A DNA stretch of 64,000 nucleotides from Prodigiosinella confusarubida (lineage in GTDB: Bacteria > Pseudomonadota > Gammaproteobacteria > Enterobacterales > Enterobacteriaceae): the NCBI RefSeq assembly GCF_002847015.1, contig NZ_CP025085.1, positions 2,666,001-2,730,000 on the forward strand, written 5' to 3'. The notes under the pieces were generated by a model that saw nothing but the letters and a program-made list of their open reading frames with translations, ran no database searches and was not told where the DNA came from. Made by a program: the position numbers and the translations under genes. The stretch's first letter is position 1. Each line of letters begins with the position of its first letter. Below, piece after piece: positions 45,188 to 54,399 of this stretch.

Positions 45188-46213
45188 TTAACGGCGATAA
45201 TCACGGAACGGACCATCTGCGACAGAGCGTCGTTCAATCAAGGTAGGGTGGACTTCAATGACCTGTGCTTCTTCACGTTTGCTGACAATGCGATCCAGTA
45301 GCATAGATAATGCAGACTGTCCCAAACGCTCTTTGGGTTGATGCACCGTTGTCAGCGCTGGTGTGAAATAGCGAGAGTGCCGTACATTATCATACCCGAT
45401 CACCGAAATATCCTGCGGTACACGTAAGCCGAGTTCGTCAGCTGCACAGATTGCCCCCATGGCCATGATGTCACCACCACAGAAGACGGCTGTTGGGTGA
45501 TGCTTTTGTGCCAGTATCTGATGCATGGCTTTATAGCCGGATTCCGGTTCAAAATCGCCTTGAACAATCCACTCTTCATGTATTGTGATATGCGCTTCTT
45601 TCAGGGCCTTAAGAAAACCCAAGTAACGCCCGCTACCCGTATTCCGTTCTTGCAGACCGGGAATGGCGCCGATGTCGCGGTGACCACGCTCAATCAGGTA
45701 ACGACCTGCCATATAGCCACCTTCAAAAGCGTTATCAATAATGGTATCGGTAAAATCACTGTGCCCCTTGCCCCAATCCATCACGACCATAGGAATGTTA
45801 CGGTAATCTTCCAGCATGGAAAGCAGTGCTGGTGGATATTCAGCGCACATTATCAGTAATCCATCTACTCGTTTTTGTGCCAGCATAGAAAGATAAGCAC
45901 GTTGCTTATCCAGATTGTTGTGGGAATTACACAGAATTAGTGTGTATCCTTTTGCGTAGCAACTATTCTCAACAGATTCGATAATTTCTGCAAAGTAGGG
46001 TGCCTCACTTGAGGTCGCAAGCAGTCCAATGGATTTTGTATGATTAACTTTCAAGCTGCGGGCAACGGCACTTGGCGAATAATGTAATTCTTTGATGGCT
46101 GCCCTTACGGCGGCTTTAGTATCTTCGGCGACGAAACGTGTTTTATTGATCACGTGTGATACGGTTGTGGTAGAAACACCTGCGCGCTTTGCCACATCTT
46201 TAATCGTTGCCAT
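45188..46213 (-). CDS. purR: PurR, purine repressor
   Basis: LacI-family repressor of purine and pyrimidine synthesis genes that uses hypoxanthine or guanine as co-repressor. The N-terminal helix-turn-helix ([19 protein letters not shown] start) and the hinge helix SPSAVARSL are almost identical to E. coli PurR. The periplasmic-binding-protein-like domain and the ending VADGFRDYRR-like tail ([12 protein letters not shown]) match too. The length is 341 residues, as usual. Confidence 0.97.
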   Translation of the reverse strand: MATIKDVAKRAGVSTTTVSHVINKTRFVAEDTKAAVRAAIKELHYSPSAVARSLKVNHTKSIGLLATSSEAPYFAEIIESVENSCYAKGYTLILCNSHNNLDKQRAYLSMLAQKRVDGLLIMCAEYPPALLSMLEDYRNIPMVVMDWGKGHSDFTDTIIDNAFEGGYMAGRYLIERGHRDIGAIPGLQERNTGSGRYLGFLKALKEAHITIHEEWIVQGDFEPESGYKAMHQILAQKHHPTAVFCGGDIMAMGAICAADELGLRVPQDISVIGYDNVRHSRYFTPALTTVHQPKERLGQSALSMLLDRIVSKREEAQVIEVHPTLIERRSVADGPFRDYRR

Positions 46214-46595
46214 GTAAAATGACTCCTGAACTCACCTGATTACAGCAGTAAGTAAATGGTTAATCGTTTGCCTGCGTGAATAGTTCTCTTTCTGAGCACG
46301 AAAGCAGAACTTCAGAAGGAGAGAGTCGGCGGTTTAGACCTGAAGGGCAAGGTTGACGCTTTCGACCAACGCAGGATGTGTACAGTAAACTGCAAATTCT
46401 GTCCGATTTAATGCAAAAGTGGAAGTGCTAATTCATATTATGTCTGCGATATTCGGAGAGGATTTCCCGATCAAATTAAGAGAAAGTTTCCATATACCCA
46501 CTACTATTGGTAGTATTTATTGTCTGGCTTGGGGTAATAAACCCATTCTGATTACAATAACGGATGTCAATACTGAGTCTGCAAAGGAGGTACTT
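46214..46595. other. purR/ynhF intergenic region
   Basis: 382 nt. It holds the purR promoter with a PurR box and, further right, the ynhF promoter. A frame continuing upstream of ynhF from 46419 has no protein character and no ribosome site. The place where E. coli has sodB nearby contains no superoxide dismutase gene. Confidence 0.55.
46259..46274 (-). promoter_or_regulatory. candidate PurR operator, autoregulation
   Basis: On the minus strand AGGCAAACGATTAACC fits 10 of 12 fixed positions of the PUR box (ANGCAANCGNTTNCNT). It lies about 46 nt upstream of the purR start, where E. coli purR has its own operator. Confidence 0.65.
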
Positions 46596-46685
46596 ATGGA
46601 TACGGCTCTAAAAATGTCGTTGTTAACCACAGTGTGTGCATTGGCCATTATCATGGCGTTCAGTTTTACAGCAGTGCTGAACTGA
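46596..46685 (+). CDS. ynhF: YnhF-like 29-residue membrane protein
   Basis: Tiny membrane protein, MDTALKMSLLTTVCALAIIM plus nine residues, with a single hydrophobic helix (about 8-25). The length (29) and pattern match E. coli YnhF (start MSTDLKFSLVTT, from memory), which also lies beside purR. The ATG has an ideal AAAGGAGG 5 nt upstream. The same frame is open to 46419, but that extension lacks a ribosome site. YnhF is described as a small stress-linked inner-membrane protein with no clear function. Confidence 0.85.
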   Translation: MDTALKMSLLTTVCALAIIMAFSFTAVLN

Positions 46686-46748
46686 TAAGCTTTAGTGACG
46701 GTGTAAAGCCACTGAATTAGCCATTTTTGGCATGACAAGACAGAAAGA

Positions 46749-46772
46749 CAACGGGACCGGAAGGTCCCGTTG
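46749..46772 (-). terminator. hairpin between ynhF and mepH
   Basis: Ten-bp GC-rich stem CAACGGGACC/GGTCCCGTTG with a GGAA loop. On the minus strand a moderately T-rich stretch follows, so it most likely ends mepH; it may also stop ynhF transcription. Confidence 0.7.
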
Positions 46773-46834
46773 TCAGTTGGAGTATCCCTCGGTGCGGTAT
46801 ACCCAGGTATCTTGAGCTTAACGAGAATGTTACA

Positions 46835-47737
46835 TCAGCGAACGGTCTTTGGCGTGACGACACGGCGTGCGCCGACATAGTGTTCTTGCCAATAATTGCC
46901 GCTCAATTTGCTGATCTTGATATCGGAACCTGTCCGCGGGGACTGAATAAAACGCCCATTACCAAGGTAAACCCCGACATGGTCGGCTGCACCGCGATTA
47001 CTAATGTGGAAGAACACTAGATCACCTCTTTCCAGCTCACTCTTTTTGATCGGTGCTGCATCACGCAGGTGGAACATTTCATTAGCTGTGCGTGGGATCG
47101 GTATTTTTACTACGTCTTTGTAGGCGTAATAGATCAATCCGCTGCAATCAAATCCGGCAGCAGGTGAAGCGCCTCCCCAGTGATAGGGTTTCCCAATCTG
47201 TTTTAGCAACTTATTCATTGCAGTCAATTTGACGTGTTGGTAATGCTTTCTGCGCATAACACTAAGGGGTAGTGCTTTCTTGTGCTTGCTTTCTCTGCTT
47301 TTGGTTCGTGCCGCTATTTTTATTTTTCTATCTTGCGTTCTGTGATGTGTGGGCTCACCGTTTTCAATGTGTCTTTTCGATGCCACATGCTTGATTTCTG
47401 TTGCTTTAGTCTCATGGGTTTTTGTGCGATGTTTGGTCGATGGTCTAGTCAGATGTTTGGGATGAGCGGCTGAGTTTCGTGTGGCTTTGCTGTGGGAATG
47501 TGCTGTTTTAGTCGTTTTTAGCGAGTATCCCTTACTGCCCTTCTCTTTTTTATCGTGTGTCGGTACTGTGGCTTTTTTGGTATTTTTGGACGGTTTGTTT
47601 TTTCTTGTATCAACCGTGTCAGTTACGCCCACATTGAGCTTATGCAGGGAAACCGCCACGGCGTGTGGTGCGGCTTGTGCCAAATTAAAAAACAGGTTGC
47701 TAAAAAATAACAAGAAAAAGGTAACAAATAACCGCAT
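46835..47737 (-). CDS. mepH: MepH-like NlpC/P60 murein endopeptidase
   Basis: Exported D,D-endopeptidase that cuts peptide cross-links to allow cell-wall growth. A signal peptide covers residues 1-22. A long basic Lys/His/Thr-rich linker runs from about 45 to 165. The NlpC/P60 domain follows, with catalytic Cys198 in GFDCSGLI and His in ADHVGVYLG. Place next to grxD matches E. coli ydhO/mepH (271 residues); the extra length here is in the linker. It could bind the wall or polyanions through this linker. Confidence 0.88.
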   Translation of the reverse strand: MRLFVTFFLLFFSNLFFNLAQAAPHAVAVSLHKLNVGVTDTVDTRKNKPSKNTKKATVPTHDKKEKGSKGYSLKTTKTAHSHSKATRNSAAHPKHLTRPSTKHRTKTHETKATEIKHVASKRHIENGEPTHHRTQDRKIKIAARTKSRESKHKKALPLSVMRRKHYQHVKLTAMNKLLKQIGKPYHWGGASPAAGFDCSGLIYYAYKDVVKIPIPRTANEMFHLRDAAPIKKSELERGDLVFFHISNRGAADHVGVYLGNGRFIQSPRTGSDIKISKLSGNYWQEHYVGARRVVTPKTVR

Positions 47738-48079
47738 AATTATTATGACTGAATGTCGTCCTCAATCGCTCGATTTCCACAGTATTCCTGAAAATGGGAC
47801 GATAAAAAAGTGAGAATAGCCGTTTTATTACAACAAAATAGTGAAAAATCGTTAACGAGTGTAATTATGGTGTGATTATCATCAGTTTCCGCATCAGATT
47901 TCACCAATCATTATCTAATGATAGCCCTAGTTTAAAACCCTACAAAAGATAACGTTTTTTTGTGACTGCCGCTATCGTTACAATACAAAAGAGTCAATGT
48001 GATATTGGCAATATCTATAACTGATGCTGATGGCGGCGGATCAACCGTATAGCCATCACGTGCTTGAGGAAGCAATAGA
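47738..48079. other. mepH/grxD divergent region
   Basis: 342 nt of AT-rich sequence between divergent genes. It carries the promoters of mepH and grxD; I find no clear operator or RNA gene. Confidence 0.5.
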
Positions 48080-48433
48080 ATGACGACAACGACAATTGAA
48101 AAAATTCAGCTCCAGATCGCTGAAAACCCTATTCTGCTATATATGAAAGGTTCTCCAAAACTGCCAAGCTGTGGCTTTTCTGCTCAGGCGGTACAGGCGT
48201 TGTCAGCATGCGGCGAGCGTTTTGCTTATGTTGATATTTTGCAGAATCCAGAAATTCGTACAGAATTGCCCAAATACGCCAATTGGCCCACTTTCCCTCA
48301 GTTATGGGTAGACGGTGAACTGGTCGGTGGATGCGATATCATCATTGAAATGTATCAGCGTGGTGAGTTACAGCAACTTATCAAGGATACTGCAGAAAAA
48401 TACTCGTCCCAGAAAGATGGTCAGCAACAATAA
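48080..48433 (+). CDS. grxD: GrxD, monothiol glutaredoxin 4
   Basis: Monothiol glutaredoxin that carries [2Fe-2S] clusters and works with BolA proteins and Fe-S assembly. The CGFS active site is at residues 31-34 (PSCGFSA), with the glutathione-binding segment WPTFPQLWVDGELVGGCD downstream. The length is 117 residues, as is usual. Divergent from mepH and convergent with rnt, as in E. coli. Confidence 0.96.
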   Translation: MTTTTIEKIQLQIAENPILLYMKGSPKLPSCGFSAQAVQALSACGERFAYVDILQNPEIRTELPKYANWPTFPQLWVDGELVGGCDIIIEMYQRGELQQLIKDTAEKYSSQKDGQQQ

Positions 48434-48461
48434 ATCGACACTATGTTATTTTATACGCGAT

Positions 48462-48493
48462 GATTTTCAGGCGGTAACCACCGCCTGAAAATC
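48462..48493. terminator. bidirectional terminator, grxD/rnt
   Basis: Perfect 14-bp stem (48462-48475 with 48480-48493) with an AACC loop. It contains T/A runs within the arms and lies directly between the ends of the converging genes. Confidence 0.85.
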
Positions 48494-49168
48494 TCAATCT
48501 TCGCTATGGGCAGGTGAAGGTTCTGCCTCGGGTTGCGTGGCTGTTGGCCATCCCCCCATTCGTTTCCAGCGATTTACCAACTCACAGAATAGCATTGAGG
48601 TCTGTTGGGTATCATACAAGGCAGAGTGGGCCTGACTAGGATCAAATGGGACACCGGCAGTAATACAGGCTTTAGCCAGGACTGTCTGTCCTACTACCAA
48701 TCCACTGAGCGCTGCGGTATCAAAGGTGGCAAAAGGATGAAAAGGATTGCGTTTCAGTCCACAACGCTCTGCAGCGGACATGAGAAAACCATGATCGAAA
48801 GTAGCATTGTGTGCGACAACAATCGCCCGATTGCATCCCTGATCTTTAACCCCTTTACGCACGACTTTGAAGATTTCATGTACCGCTTCATATTCACTGA
48901 CGGCACCACGTAAAGGATTGGTCGGGTCTATGCCGTTAAACGCCAGTGCTTCTGGCTGCAAAATTGAGCCTTCGAACGGTTCAACGTGAAAATGCAATGT
49001 CTGATCCGGCAGTAACCAACCATTGTCATCCATTTTGAGTGTCACTGCGGCAATTTCCAGTAGTGCATCCGTTTTAGCGTTAAATCCTGCGGTTTCCACA
49101 TCAATTACGACCGGATAGAATCCGCGAAAACGGGCACTCAGGACATTAAGGTTATTTTTGTCAGCCAT
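48494..49168 (-). CDS. rnt: RNase T
   Basis: 3'-5' exoribonuclease that trims tRNA and 5S/23S rRNA ends. DEDDh motifs: VIDVE (Asp23, Glu25), a HNATFDHGF segment, and HSALYD near the C-terminus. A Met-Met start allows 49171 or 49168; 49168 gives the same active-site numbering as E. coli. The length is 224 residues against 215 in E. coli. It lies downstream of gloA on the same strand, as in E. coli. Confidence 0.95.
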   Translation of the reverse strand: MADKNNLNVLSARFRGFYPVVIDVETAGFNAKTDALLEIAAVTLKMDDNGWLLPDQTLHFHVEPFEGSILQPEALAFNGIDPTNPLRGAVSEYEAVHEIFKVVRKGVKDQGCNRAIVVAHNATFDHGFLMSAAERCGLKRNPFHPFATFDTAALSGLVVGQTVLAKACITAGVPFDPSQAHSALYDTQQTSMLFCELVNRWKRMGGWPTATQPEAEPSPAHSED

Positions 49169-49282
49169 CATCTCTTATTGGTCTTCAGCAAATGCAGTGC
49201 GCATTATGGCAAATTTTAGTGGCGGATGCAGTAACGTCAGATCTAACAGGTACCGATCTGGCACCTGTCAATGCAGGGAATA

Positions 49283-49690
49283 TCAGTTTCCCAGACCCAG
49301 ATCGGCCTGTGAACGTTCAATTAACTCAATTTTATAGCCATCAGGATCTTCGACGAAGGCAATGATCGTGGTCCCGCCTTTTACCGGGCCTGCTTCACGG
49401 GTGACATTACCGCCAGCTTTGCGGATACGCTCACAGGTAGCTGCAACATTATCCACCCCGAGTGCAATATGCCCGAAGGCGTTGCCGAGATCGTAGCTGT
49501 CTACTCCCCAGTTATAAGTCAGCTCTATCACTGCACCTTCACTCTCTTCGGTATAACCGACAAACGCCAGTGAATATTTGTATTCTGTGTTTTCACTGGT
49601 GCGCAGTAGCTGCATACCCAAAATATGGGTATAAAAATCAATGGAACGTGATAAATCGCCAACACGCAGCATGGTGTGAAGTAAACGCAT
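49283..49690 (-). CDS. gloA: GloA, glyoxalase I
   Basis: Lactoylglutathione lyase that isomerises the methylglyoxal-glutathione adduct, using nickel in enterobacteria. The 135-residue protein starts [13 protein letters not shown], with metal ligands His5, Glu56 (VIELTYNW), His74 (FGHIALGV) and the C-terminal IELIE glutamate. Length and order with rnt match E. coli; the nemRA genes that precede it there are absent. Confidence 0.95.
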   Translation of the reverse strand: MRLLHTMLRVGDLSRSIDFYTHILGMQLLRTSENTEYKYSLAFVGYTEESEGAVIELTYNWGVDSYDLGNAFGHIALGVDNVAATCERIRKAGGNVTREAGPVKGGTTIIAFVEDPDGYKIELIERSQADLGLGN

Positions 49691-50010
49691 AATTTCCTCT
49701 ATTGGCTTCAGTGGTTAATGGTAATTTGCAGGTAAAATCAATGAGAGAAGTATAGCGGTGCATATAGCTTGAGTCCAAGCCATGGGTCACAGAAGCCTCC
49801 TGGCTGTCGACTCTTGGTGGGAGGTAATGTTGTCTTGCCCGAAGCATTTTTCTCATTGCTTGCCTCTTTTTTACTAAAAAAACGCAGTTTCGACAAAACT
49901 GACTGGTATTTCCATAGTGACGAAACTATTTTTATTGTTATTGTTAATCAATGCTTGCCAGCCGGGACGATCAACGCTTCAATAAAAAGGTTCGATGAGG
50001 AGGAGGTCCC
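49691..50010. other. gloA/ydhL intergenic region
   Basis: 320 nt between divergent genes. It holds promoters for both, and a very strong GAGGAGGAGG ribosome site at its right end for ydhL. In E. coli nemR and nemA lie here; no remnant of them was seen. Confidence 0.5.
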
Positions 50011-50250
50011 GTGGCTGAGCAACTTGAGCTTTTTCCTGTACCCAATCCCTGTCGTGGTATCTGTCAGGCTGATGAGCGGGGTTTTTGCCGAGGGTGTTTT
50101 CGTAGCCGGTCGGAACGTTTTAGTTGGGGACAAATGAGCGATGTTCAGAAACAGGATGTCTTACGTCTTTGTCGGCAAAGGATGAAACGATTGCAGCGTG
50201 TTGAGAAAATTTCAATACCGCCGGAACCAGAGCAATCGAGTTTGTTTTAA
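50011..50250 (+). CDS. ydhL: YdhL, DUF1289 protein
   Basis: Small cytosolic protein (79 residues) of the DUF1289 family. It has the cysteine set CRGIC...GFCRGCFR near the N-terminus, possibly binding zinc or an Fe-S cluster. It aligns along its full length with E. coli YdhL (MAEQLE start, PSSLF-like end). The start is GTG 50011, preceded by GAGGAGGAGG. The function is unknown. Confidence 0.9.
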   Translation: MAEQLELFPVPNPCRGICQADERGFCRGCFRSRSERFSWGQMSDVQKQDVLRLCRQRMKRLQRVEKISIPPEPEQSSLF

Positions 50251-50411
50251 GATAGGTCGTGATATTTTGTGTAATAAATTAAGTTTAAGATCATTTTTAG
50301 GTAACTATTATTTGGTAGAATACTTATTGTATTTACAATAAATATATATTTTTCGTTTTGTCTTATTTTCATTTTTATAAATCAGAGTTGATTGCAATCC
50401 AGGGATATAAC

Positions 50412-50423
50412 TTAGCATGCTAA
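50412..50423. promoter_or_regulatory. SlyA-box-like palindrome before slyA
   Basis: TTAGCATGCTAA, a perfect palindrome one base pair step from the SlyA consensus TTAGCAAGCTAA, 16 nt before the slyA start. SlyA autoregulation is known in relatives, so this is a likely self-operator. Confidence 0.7.
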
Positions 50424-50438
50424 TTATAAGGAGTAGTG

Positions 50439-50876
50439 ATGGAATTGCCATTAGGATCTGATTTAGCCCGGTTAGTACGTGTTTGGCGCGCCTTGATAGA
50501 CCACCGTTTGAAGCCGTTAGAACTTACACAGACGCACTGGGTGACGCTGCATAATATTCATGAACTGCCCCCAGGGCAGTCCCAAATTCAGTTGGCGAAG
50601 GCGATTGGTATTGAACAACCGTCATTGGTCCGCACTTTGGATCAGCTTGAAGATAAGGGATTGATTACCAGACATATATGTGTACATGATCGCCGAGCTA
50701 AGCGCATTATGCTGACAGATATGGCTGACCCGATCATTCAGGCGGTTAATGATGTTATCGATCAAACGCGCAGTGAAATATTAAATGGAATCACACCTGA
50801 AGAGGTTAGTGAATTAGCGACCATAATTTCCAGGTTGGAAAGCAATATTCTATCGTTATATGAAATGCAGTCTTAA
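50439..50876 (+). CDS. slyA: SlyA, MarR-family regulator
   Basis: Winged-helix regulator that often counters H-NS silencing at virulence and accessory genes. The 145 residues begin [23 protein letters not shown], nearly identical to E. coli SlyA. The recognition helix [16 protein letters not shown] and the wing DRRAKRI are conserved. ATG 50439 has AAGGAG 5 nt upstream; an in-frame GTG at 50436 is too close. In soft-rot bacteria SlyA affects plant virulence. It could act on the AT-rich leader of the NRPS operon in this window, but that is speculation. Confidence 0.95.
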
Positions 50877-50976
50877 TTTGTATGGCACTTGAAAAATCTT
50901 GGTTTTAAAAATTAAATTCTGCTGATTGTTAATTAAATTGCCATTAACAGAGTGTTTTGCTGAAATTTAATTTTGC

Positions 50977-51012
50977 CGATTAATCACCCCTCGTTAGAGT
51001 GGTGATTAATCG
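50977..51012. terminator. bidirectional terminator, slyA/slyB
   Basis: Twelve-bp stem CGATTAATCACC/GGTGATTAATCG with an inner CTC/GAG stem and GTTA loop, between convergent genes. Flanks are AT-rich on both sides. Confidence 0.75.
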
Positions 51013-51020
51013 ATTTGCAA

Positions 51021-51488
51021 TTAGCGAGGAGAAACAGTTACTGAACGGCCATCACTGACCATTGCGATTCTCTGACCAGCATAGAATTTGGTAGTACCTT
51101 GTTTTTGTACCACCATAATGGTATTGCCGTCATCTTTACGGATTTCCAGTTGAACACCTTGAACACGGTTTATCGCTCCCTCAACACTTTGCCCAGCGAC
51201 ACCACCTGCGACAGCACCAGCGGCGGTGGCCAGGCTACGTCCGGTTCCTCCACCAACAGTATTGCCCAGGAAGCCTCCCAAGACTGCCCCGCCAAGAGCG
51301 CCAATAATGTTATTCTCTTCGCCAGCCTGTATTTGTACTGGCCGTGTAGAAATAATTGTGCCGTAAGTTACGGTTTGGACCTGTTTGGCATCAGATGCGC
51401 TGTAAACGTCTCCAGATAATGTACTGGTATTTGCACAGCCAACCAAAGTGATACTTGCTAAAGTAATCACAAGAAAATACTTCATCAT
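51021..51488 (-). CDS. slyB: SlyB, outer-membrane lipoprotein
   Basis: Lipoprotein of the Pcp/SlyB family, 155 residues. The signal peptide ends in lipobox LVGC (Cys18). A glycine-rich glycine-zipper region follows (about 60-105). A C-terminal SH3-like segment ends TVSPR. In E. coli it is induced through PhoP and protects the outer membrane. Convergent with slyA and divergent from anmK, as in E. coli. Confidence 0.94.
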   Translation of the reverse strand: MMKYFLVITLASITLVGCANTSTLSGDVYSASDAKQVQTVTYGTIISTRPVQIQAGEENNIIGALGGAVLGGFLGNTVGGGTGRSLATAAGAVAGGVAGQSVEGAINRVQGVQLEIRKDDGNTIMVVQKQGTTKFYAGQRIAMVSDGRSVTVSPR

Positions 51489-51832
51489 TTAAGGCTCCTG
51501 TAATGGCGATGTCGGACTGGCGCTGCCCTTGTACCGACTAAATTATTTACATGCAGATTATGACGTGGACTAAAGCACCATTCCACTTTTTTACCTGATC
51601 ACCAGGATAAGATAATGCACTTAACTTTATAATAAGCCGACTATAAAGTTCACGTTAAAGCCCCATTTTTGTGAAAAGACATGTCAAATGGTTATTTTTT
51701 ACAAAAACTGGCGACAACATAGAAAAAATGACAAAAGTCCACTAAGAATGTCGGTGAAATGCTATTTTTATCGGGTACATTTCTCACCTGCCATTACTGT
51801 GTGATCCCCACGGAAAGTAAAAGGTTAATAAG
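51489..51832. other. slyB/anmK divergent region
   Basis: 344 nt of AT-rich sequence between divergent genes, carrying both promoters. I looked for a PhoP box near slyB and found no convincing one. Confidence 0.5.
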
Positions 51833-52945
51833 ATGAAGTCAGGCAGATATATTGGCGTGATGTCGGGAACCAGTCTTGATGGTATTGATGTGGTGCTGGC
51901 CGCGATTGATGAATACACTGTAGCGCAGCAAGCCAGCTATTGCCATCCGATCCCACAGTCTATCAGGCTGGCTATTCTCAGCATGTGCCAGGGGCAACCG
52001 GTGACATTGTCGGCACTTGGGCATTTAGATACCCAGCTCGGTATTCTGTTTGCTGAAGCTGTGCTGGCGTTGTTGAAACAGTCGGGAATCAGCGCTTCAG
52101 ATATCACCGCTATCGGTTGTCATGGGCAAACAGTATGGCATGAACCCGGTGGTGATGCGCCTTGCACTATGCAGATTGGTGATAATAACCGTATTGTGGC
52201 GATGACTGGCATCACCACTGTGGGTGATTTCCGCCGCCGGGATATGGCTTTTGGTGGTCAGGGTGCGCCGTTGGTGCCGGGGTTTCATCATGCGTTGTTA
52301 TTTCATCCGGCTGAGCGGCGTATTGTGTTGAATATCGGTGGGATAGCCAATATTTCCTTGTTGGCGCCAGGGGTACCAGTCAGAGGTTATGATACAGGTC
52401 CGGGTAATATGTTGTTGGATGCATGGATTTGGCGTCATTGTACACAGCCTTATGACAGGAACGCTGCATGGGCGTCAACCGGGCTGGTGCATACTGACTT
52501 GTTGCATCATCTGCTGGCTGATCCCTATTTTTCGTTGCCCGCACCGAAAAGCACTGGGCGGGAATACTTCAATCTTGGTTGGCTGGAAAGGCAGCTCGCC
52601 GCTTTTCCGCTGATAAAACCGGAAGATGTCCAGGCCACGCTGGTGGAGTTGACGGCGGTAAGTATTGCTGAGCAGGTGCTGTTGAGCGGTGGGTGCGAGC
52701 GTTTGCTGGTTTGTGGCGGAGGAGCGAGGAATCCGTTGATCATGTGTCGTCTTTCCGCGTTACTGTCGGGTATTGAAGTTAGCACAACCGATGAGTGTGG
52801 TGTCAGTGGTGATGATATGGAAGCCCTGGCGTTTGCCTGGCTGGCATTTCGTACATTATCAGGCCTTCCTGGCAATTTGCCCTCGGTAACCGGCGCCAGC
52901 CGGGAAACCATCTTGGGAGGAATTTATCCCGCCATGCACGACTAA
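51833..52945 (+). CDS. anmK: AnmK, anhydro-MurNAc kinase
   Basis: Cytosolic kinase that opens and phosphorylates 1,6-anhydro-N-acetylmuramic acid to MurNAc-6-phosphate during cell-wall recycling. N-terminal [12 protein letters not shown] is the ATP-binding start. [18 protein letters not shown] and LVCGGGARN are further family segments. The 370 residues match the E. coli enzyme. It is followed by mliC, the same order as in E. coli. Confidence 0.96.
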   Translation: MKSGRYIGVMSGTSLDGIDVVLAAIDEYTVAQQASYCHPIPQSIRLAILSMCQGQPVTLSALGHLDTQLGILFAEAVLALLKQSGISASDITAIGCHGQTVWHEPGGDAPCTMQIGDNNRIVAMTGITTVGDFRRRDMAFGGQGAPLVPGFHHALLFHPAERRIVLNIGGIANISLLAPGVPVRGYDTGPGNMLLDAWIWRHCTQPYDRNAAWASTGLVHTDLLHHLLADPYFSLPAPKSTGREYFNLGWLERQLAAFPLIKPEDVQATLVELTAVSIAEQVLLSGGCERLLVCGGGARNPLIMCRLSALLSGIEVSTTDECGVSGDDMEALAFAWLAFRTLSGLPGNLPSVTGASRETILGGIYPAMHD

Positions 52946-53066
52946 TCAGACTTCGCTGAGATTTCTGATATTAACTGGTTGTTAGACTGTTATTGAGTTG
53001 CGTGTTGGTCTGGTTGGTAATGCAGTCAGAATGCAGTATGCCAGGAAAAATAACAGGAGAAGACTA

Positions 53067-53372
53067 ATGAAACACTTGCTGACAGGCGGAGCCCTGTTGC
53101 TTTTAAGCGGATGTAGCCAATGGATAGGGGAACAGGAACACACACTACATTATCAATGTGGCACTATGCCGTTGACGGTAACGATGATTGAGCAACCACG
53201 GCAATCCCACGTCACTTTTCTGCTGGATGGTGAACTCCATACCTTGCAACAGACACCATCGGCTTCAGGCGTTCGCTACAGTGATGGGAAATATACGTTC
53301 TGGAGCAAGGGAAATCACGCCTTTATCCAACGGGGGAGCAACATTATCGTTAACGATTGCATCTTGAAATGA
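53067..53372 (+). CDS. mliC: MliC (YdhA), lysozyme inhibitor lipoprotein
   Basis: Periplasmic lipoprotein of the membrane-bound C-type lysozyme inhibitor family, 101 residues. The signal peptide ends in lipobox LLSGC (Cys16). The small beta-barrel has HYQCGTMPLTV at its start, the DGKYTFWSKG core and a paired C-terminal cysteine (NDCILK). The frame opens at 52998, but ATG 53067 follows AGGAGA and starts the signal peptide. It may guard against host lysozyme. Confidence 0.9.
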   Translation: MKHLLTGGALLLLSGCSQWIGEQEHTLHYQCGTMPLTVTMIEQPRQSHVTFLLDGELHTLQQTPSASGVRYSDGKYTFWSKGNHAFIQRGSNIIVNDCILK

Positions 53373-53469
53373 TCGGGTTCCCGTTCTATGTCAACCGTTG
53401 AGATTTTACCTGTACGGGCGCAGAATGATCGCACTTTTTTCTGGCCCGGTTTAGCGATGGCAGGACTCA

Positions 53470-54168
53470 ATGATGATGGAAAATGAAAATTCGCGCAATA
53501 CGATAACCGCAGTGCCGGTAACAGAAAGCACGACAGATATTGCGGACTTACGTCGTGAATATACTCGCAGTGGCCTTCGGCGCCATGATTTGACGGAAAA
53601 CCCACTTGACCTGTTTGAACGGTGGCTAAAACAAGCGTGTGAAGCTCGGCTTGCTGACCCCACTGCAATGTGTGTAGCGACAGTAGACGAGCAGGGGCAA
53701 CCTTATCAACGGATTGTGCTACTAAAGCACTACGATGAAAAAGGGATGGTGTTCTACACCAATATGGGGAGCAGAAAAGCCCAGCAACTGATGAACAACG
53801 CCCATATCAGTCTGTTATTTCCCTGGCATATGTTGGACCGGCAGGTCATTGTTCTGGGGCGAGCCGAGAAACTACCGGCACTGGATGTGCTAAAGTACTT
53901 CCATAGTCGGCCTAAAGACAGTCAGATTGGTGCCTGGGTATCAAAACAATCCAGTCGAATTTCTACCCGTGGAATTCTGGAAAGTAAGTTTCTGGAGCTT
54001 AAACAAAAATTTCAAAATGGCGAAGTTCCTTTACCCAGCTTCTGGGGTGGATTTCGTGTCAGCATTGATAGCATGGAGTTCTGGCAAGGCGGAGTTCATC
54101 GCCTGCATGATCGTTTTTTCTATCAACGTCAGGAAAATGGTTGGCAAGTAGACCGTTTGGCGCCTTAA
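53470..54168 (+). CDS. pdxH: PdxH, pyridoxamine phosphate oxidase
   Basis: FMN enzyme that oxidises pyridoxine or pyridoxamine 5'-phosphate to PLP. FMN and substrate segments [36 protein letters not shown] and WGGFRV are all present. The C-terminus [10 protein letters not shown]...VDRLAP is typical. The length is 232 (218 in E. coli), with a variable N-terminus; three Met codons in a row leave the start uncertain by two residues. It belongs to the same PLP group as pdxY in this region. Confidence 0.95.
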   Translation: MMMENENSRNTITAVPVTESTTDIADLRREYTRSGLRRHDLTENPLDLFERWLKQACEARLADPTAMCVATVDEQGQPYQRIVLLKHYDEKGMVFYTNMGSRKAQQLMNNAHISLLFPWHMLDRQVIVLGRAEKLPALDVLKYFHSRPKDSQIGAWVSKQSSRISTRGILESKFLELKQKFQNGEVPLPSFWGGFRVSIDSMEFWQGGVHRLHDRFFYQRQENGWQVDRLAP

Positions 54169-54195
54169 GTGTGAAATATCCCTATTAACCCACTG

Positions 54196-54220
54196 GCGCT
54201 CCCGTCGGGAGCGCTTTATT
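54196..54220 (+). terminator. pdxH terminator
   Basis: Eight-bp stem GCGCTCCC/GGGAGCGC with a GTC loop followed by TTTATT, 28 nt after the pdxH stop. Confidence 0.88.
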
Positions 54221-54399
54221 CTATGAAGCTTCGTGTTGCTGGCGCTTTAAAGGCAACATAGGCCACAAACTGACGCATCAGAAACAGATATCGTCTTTTT
54301 TCCTCATTTATCCTGGGGATAATTAAACCTGTCATGTTCGATGATAGTCATTCTGCTGAACATGCGACATGATTTTTTTGCATAAAAATGGAGTTATCG

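Noticed and set aside
51489..51832. PhoP box upstream of slyB
   Set aside because: Two TAAAG repeats are present but spaced by 12 rather than 11 nt, and they do not match the box well.
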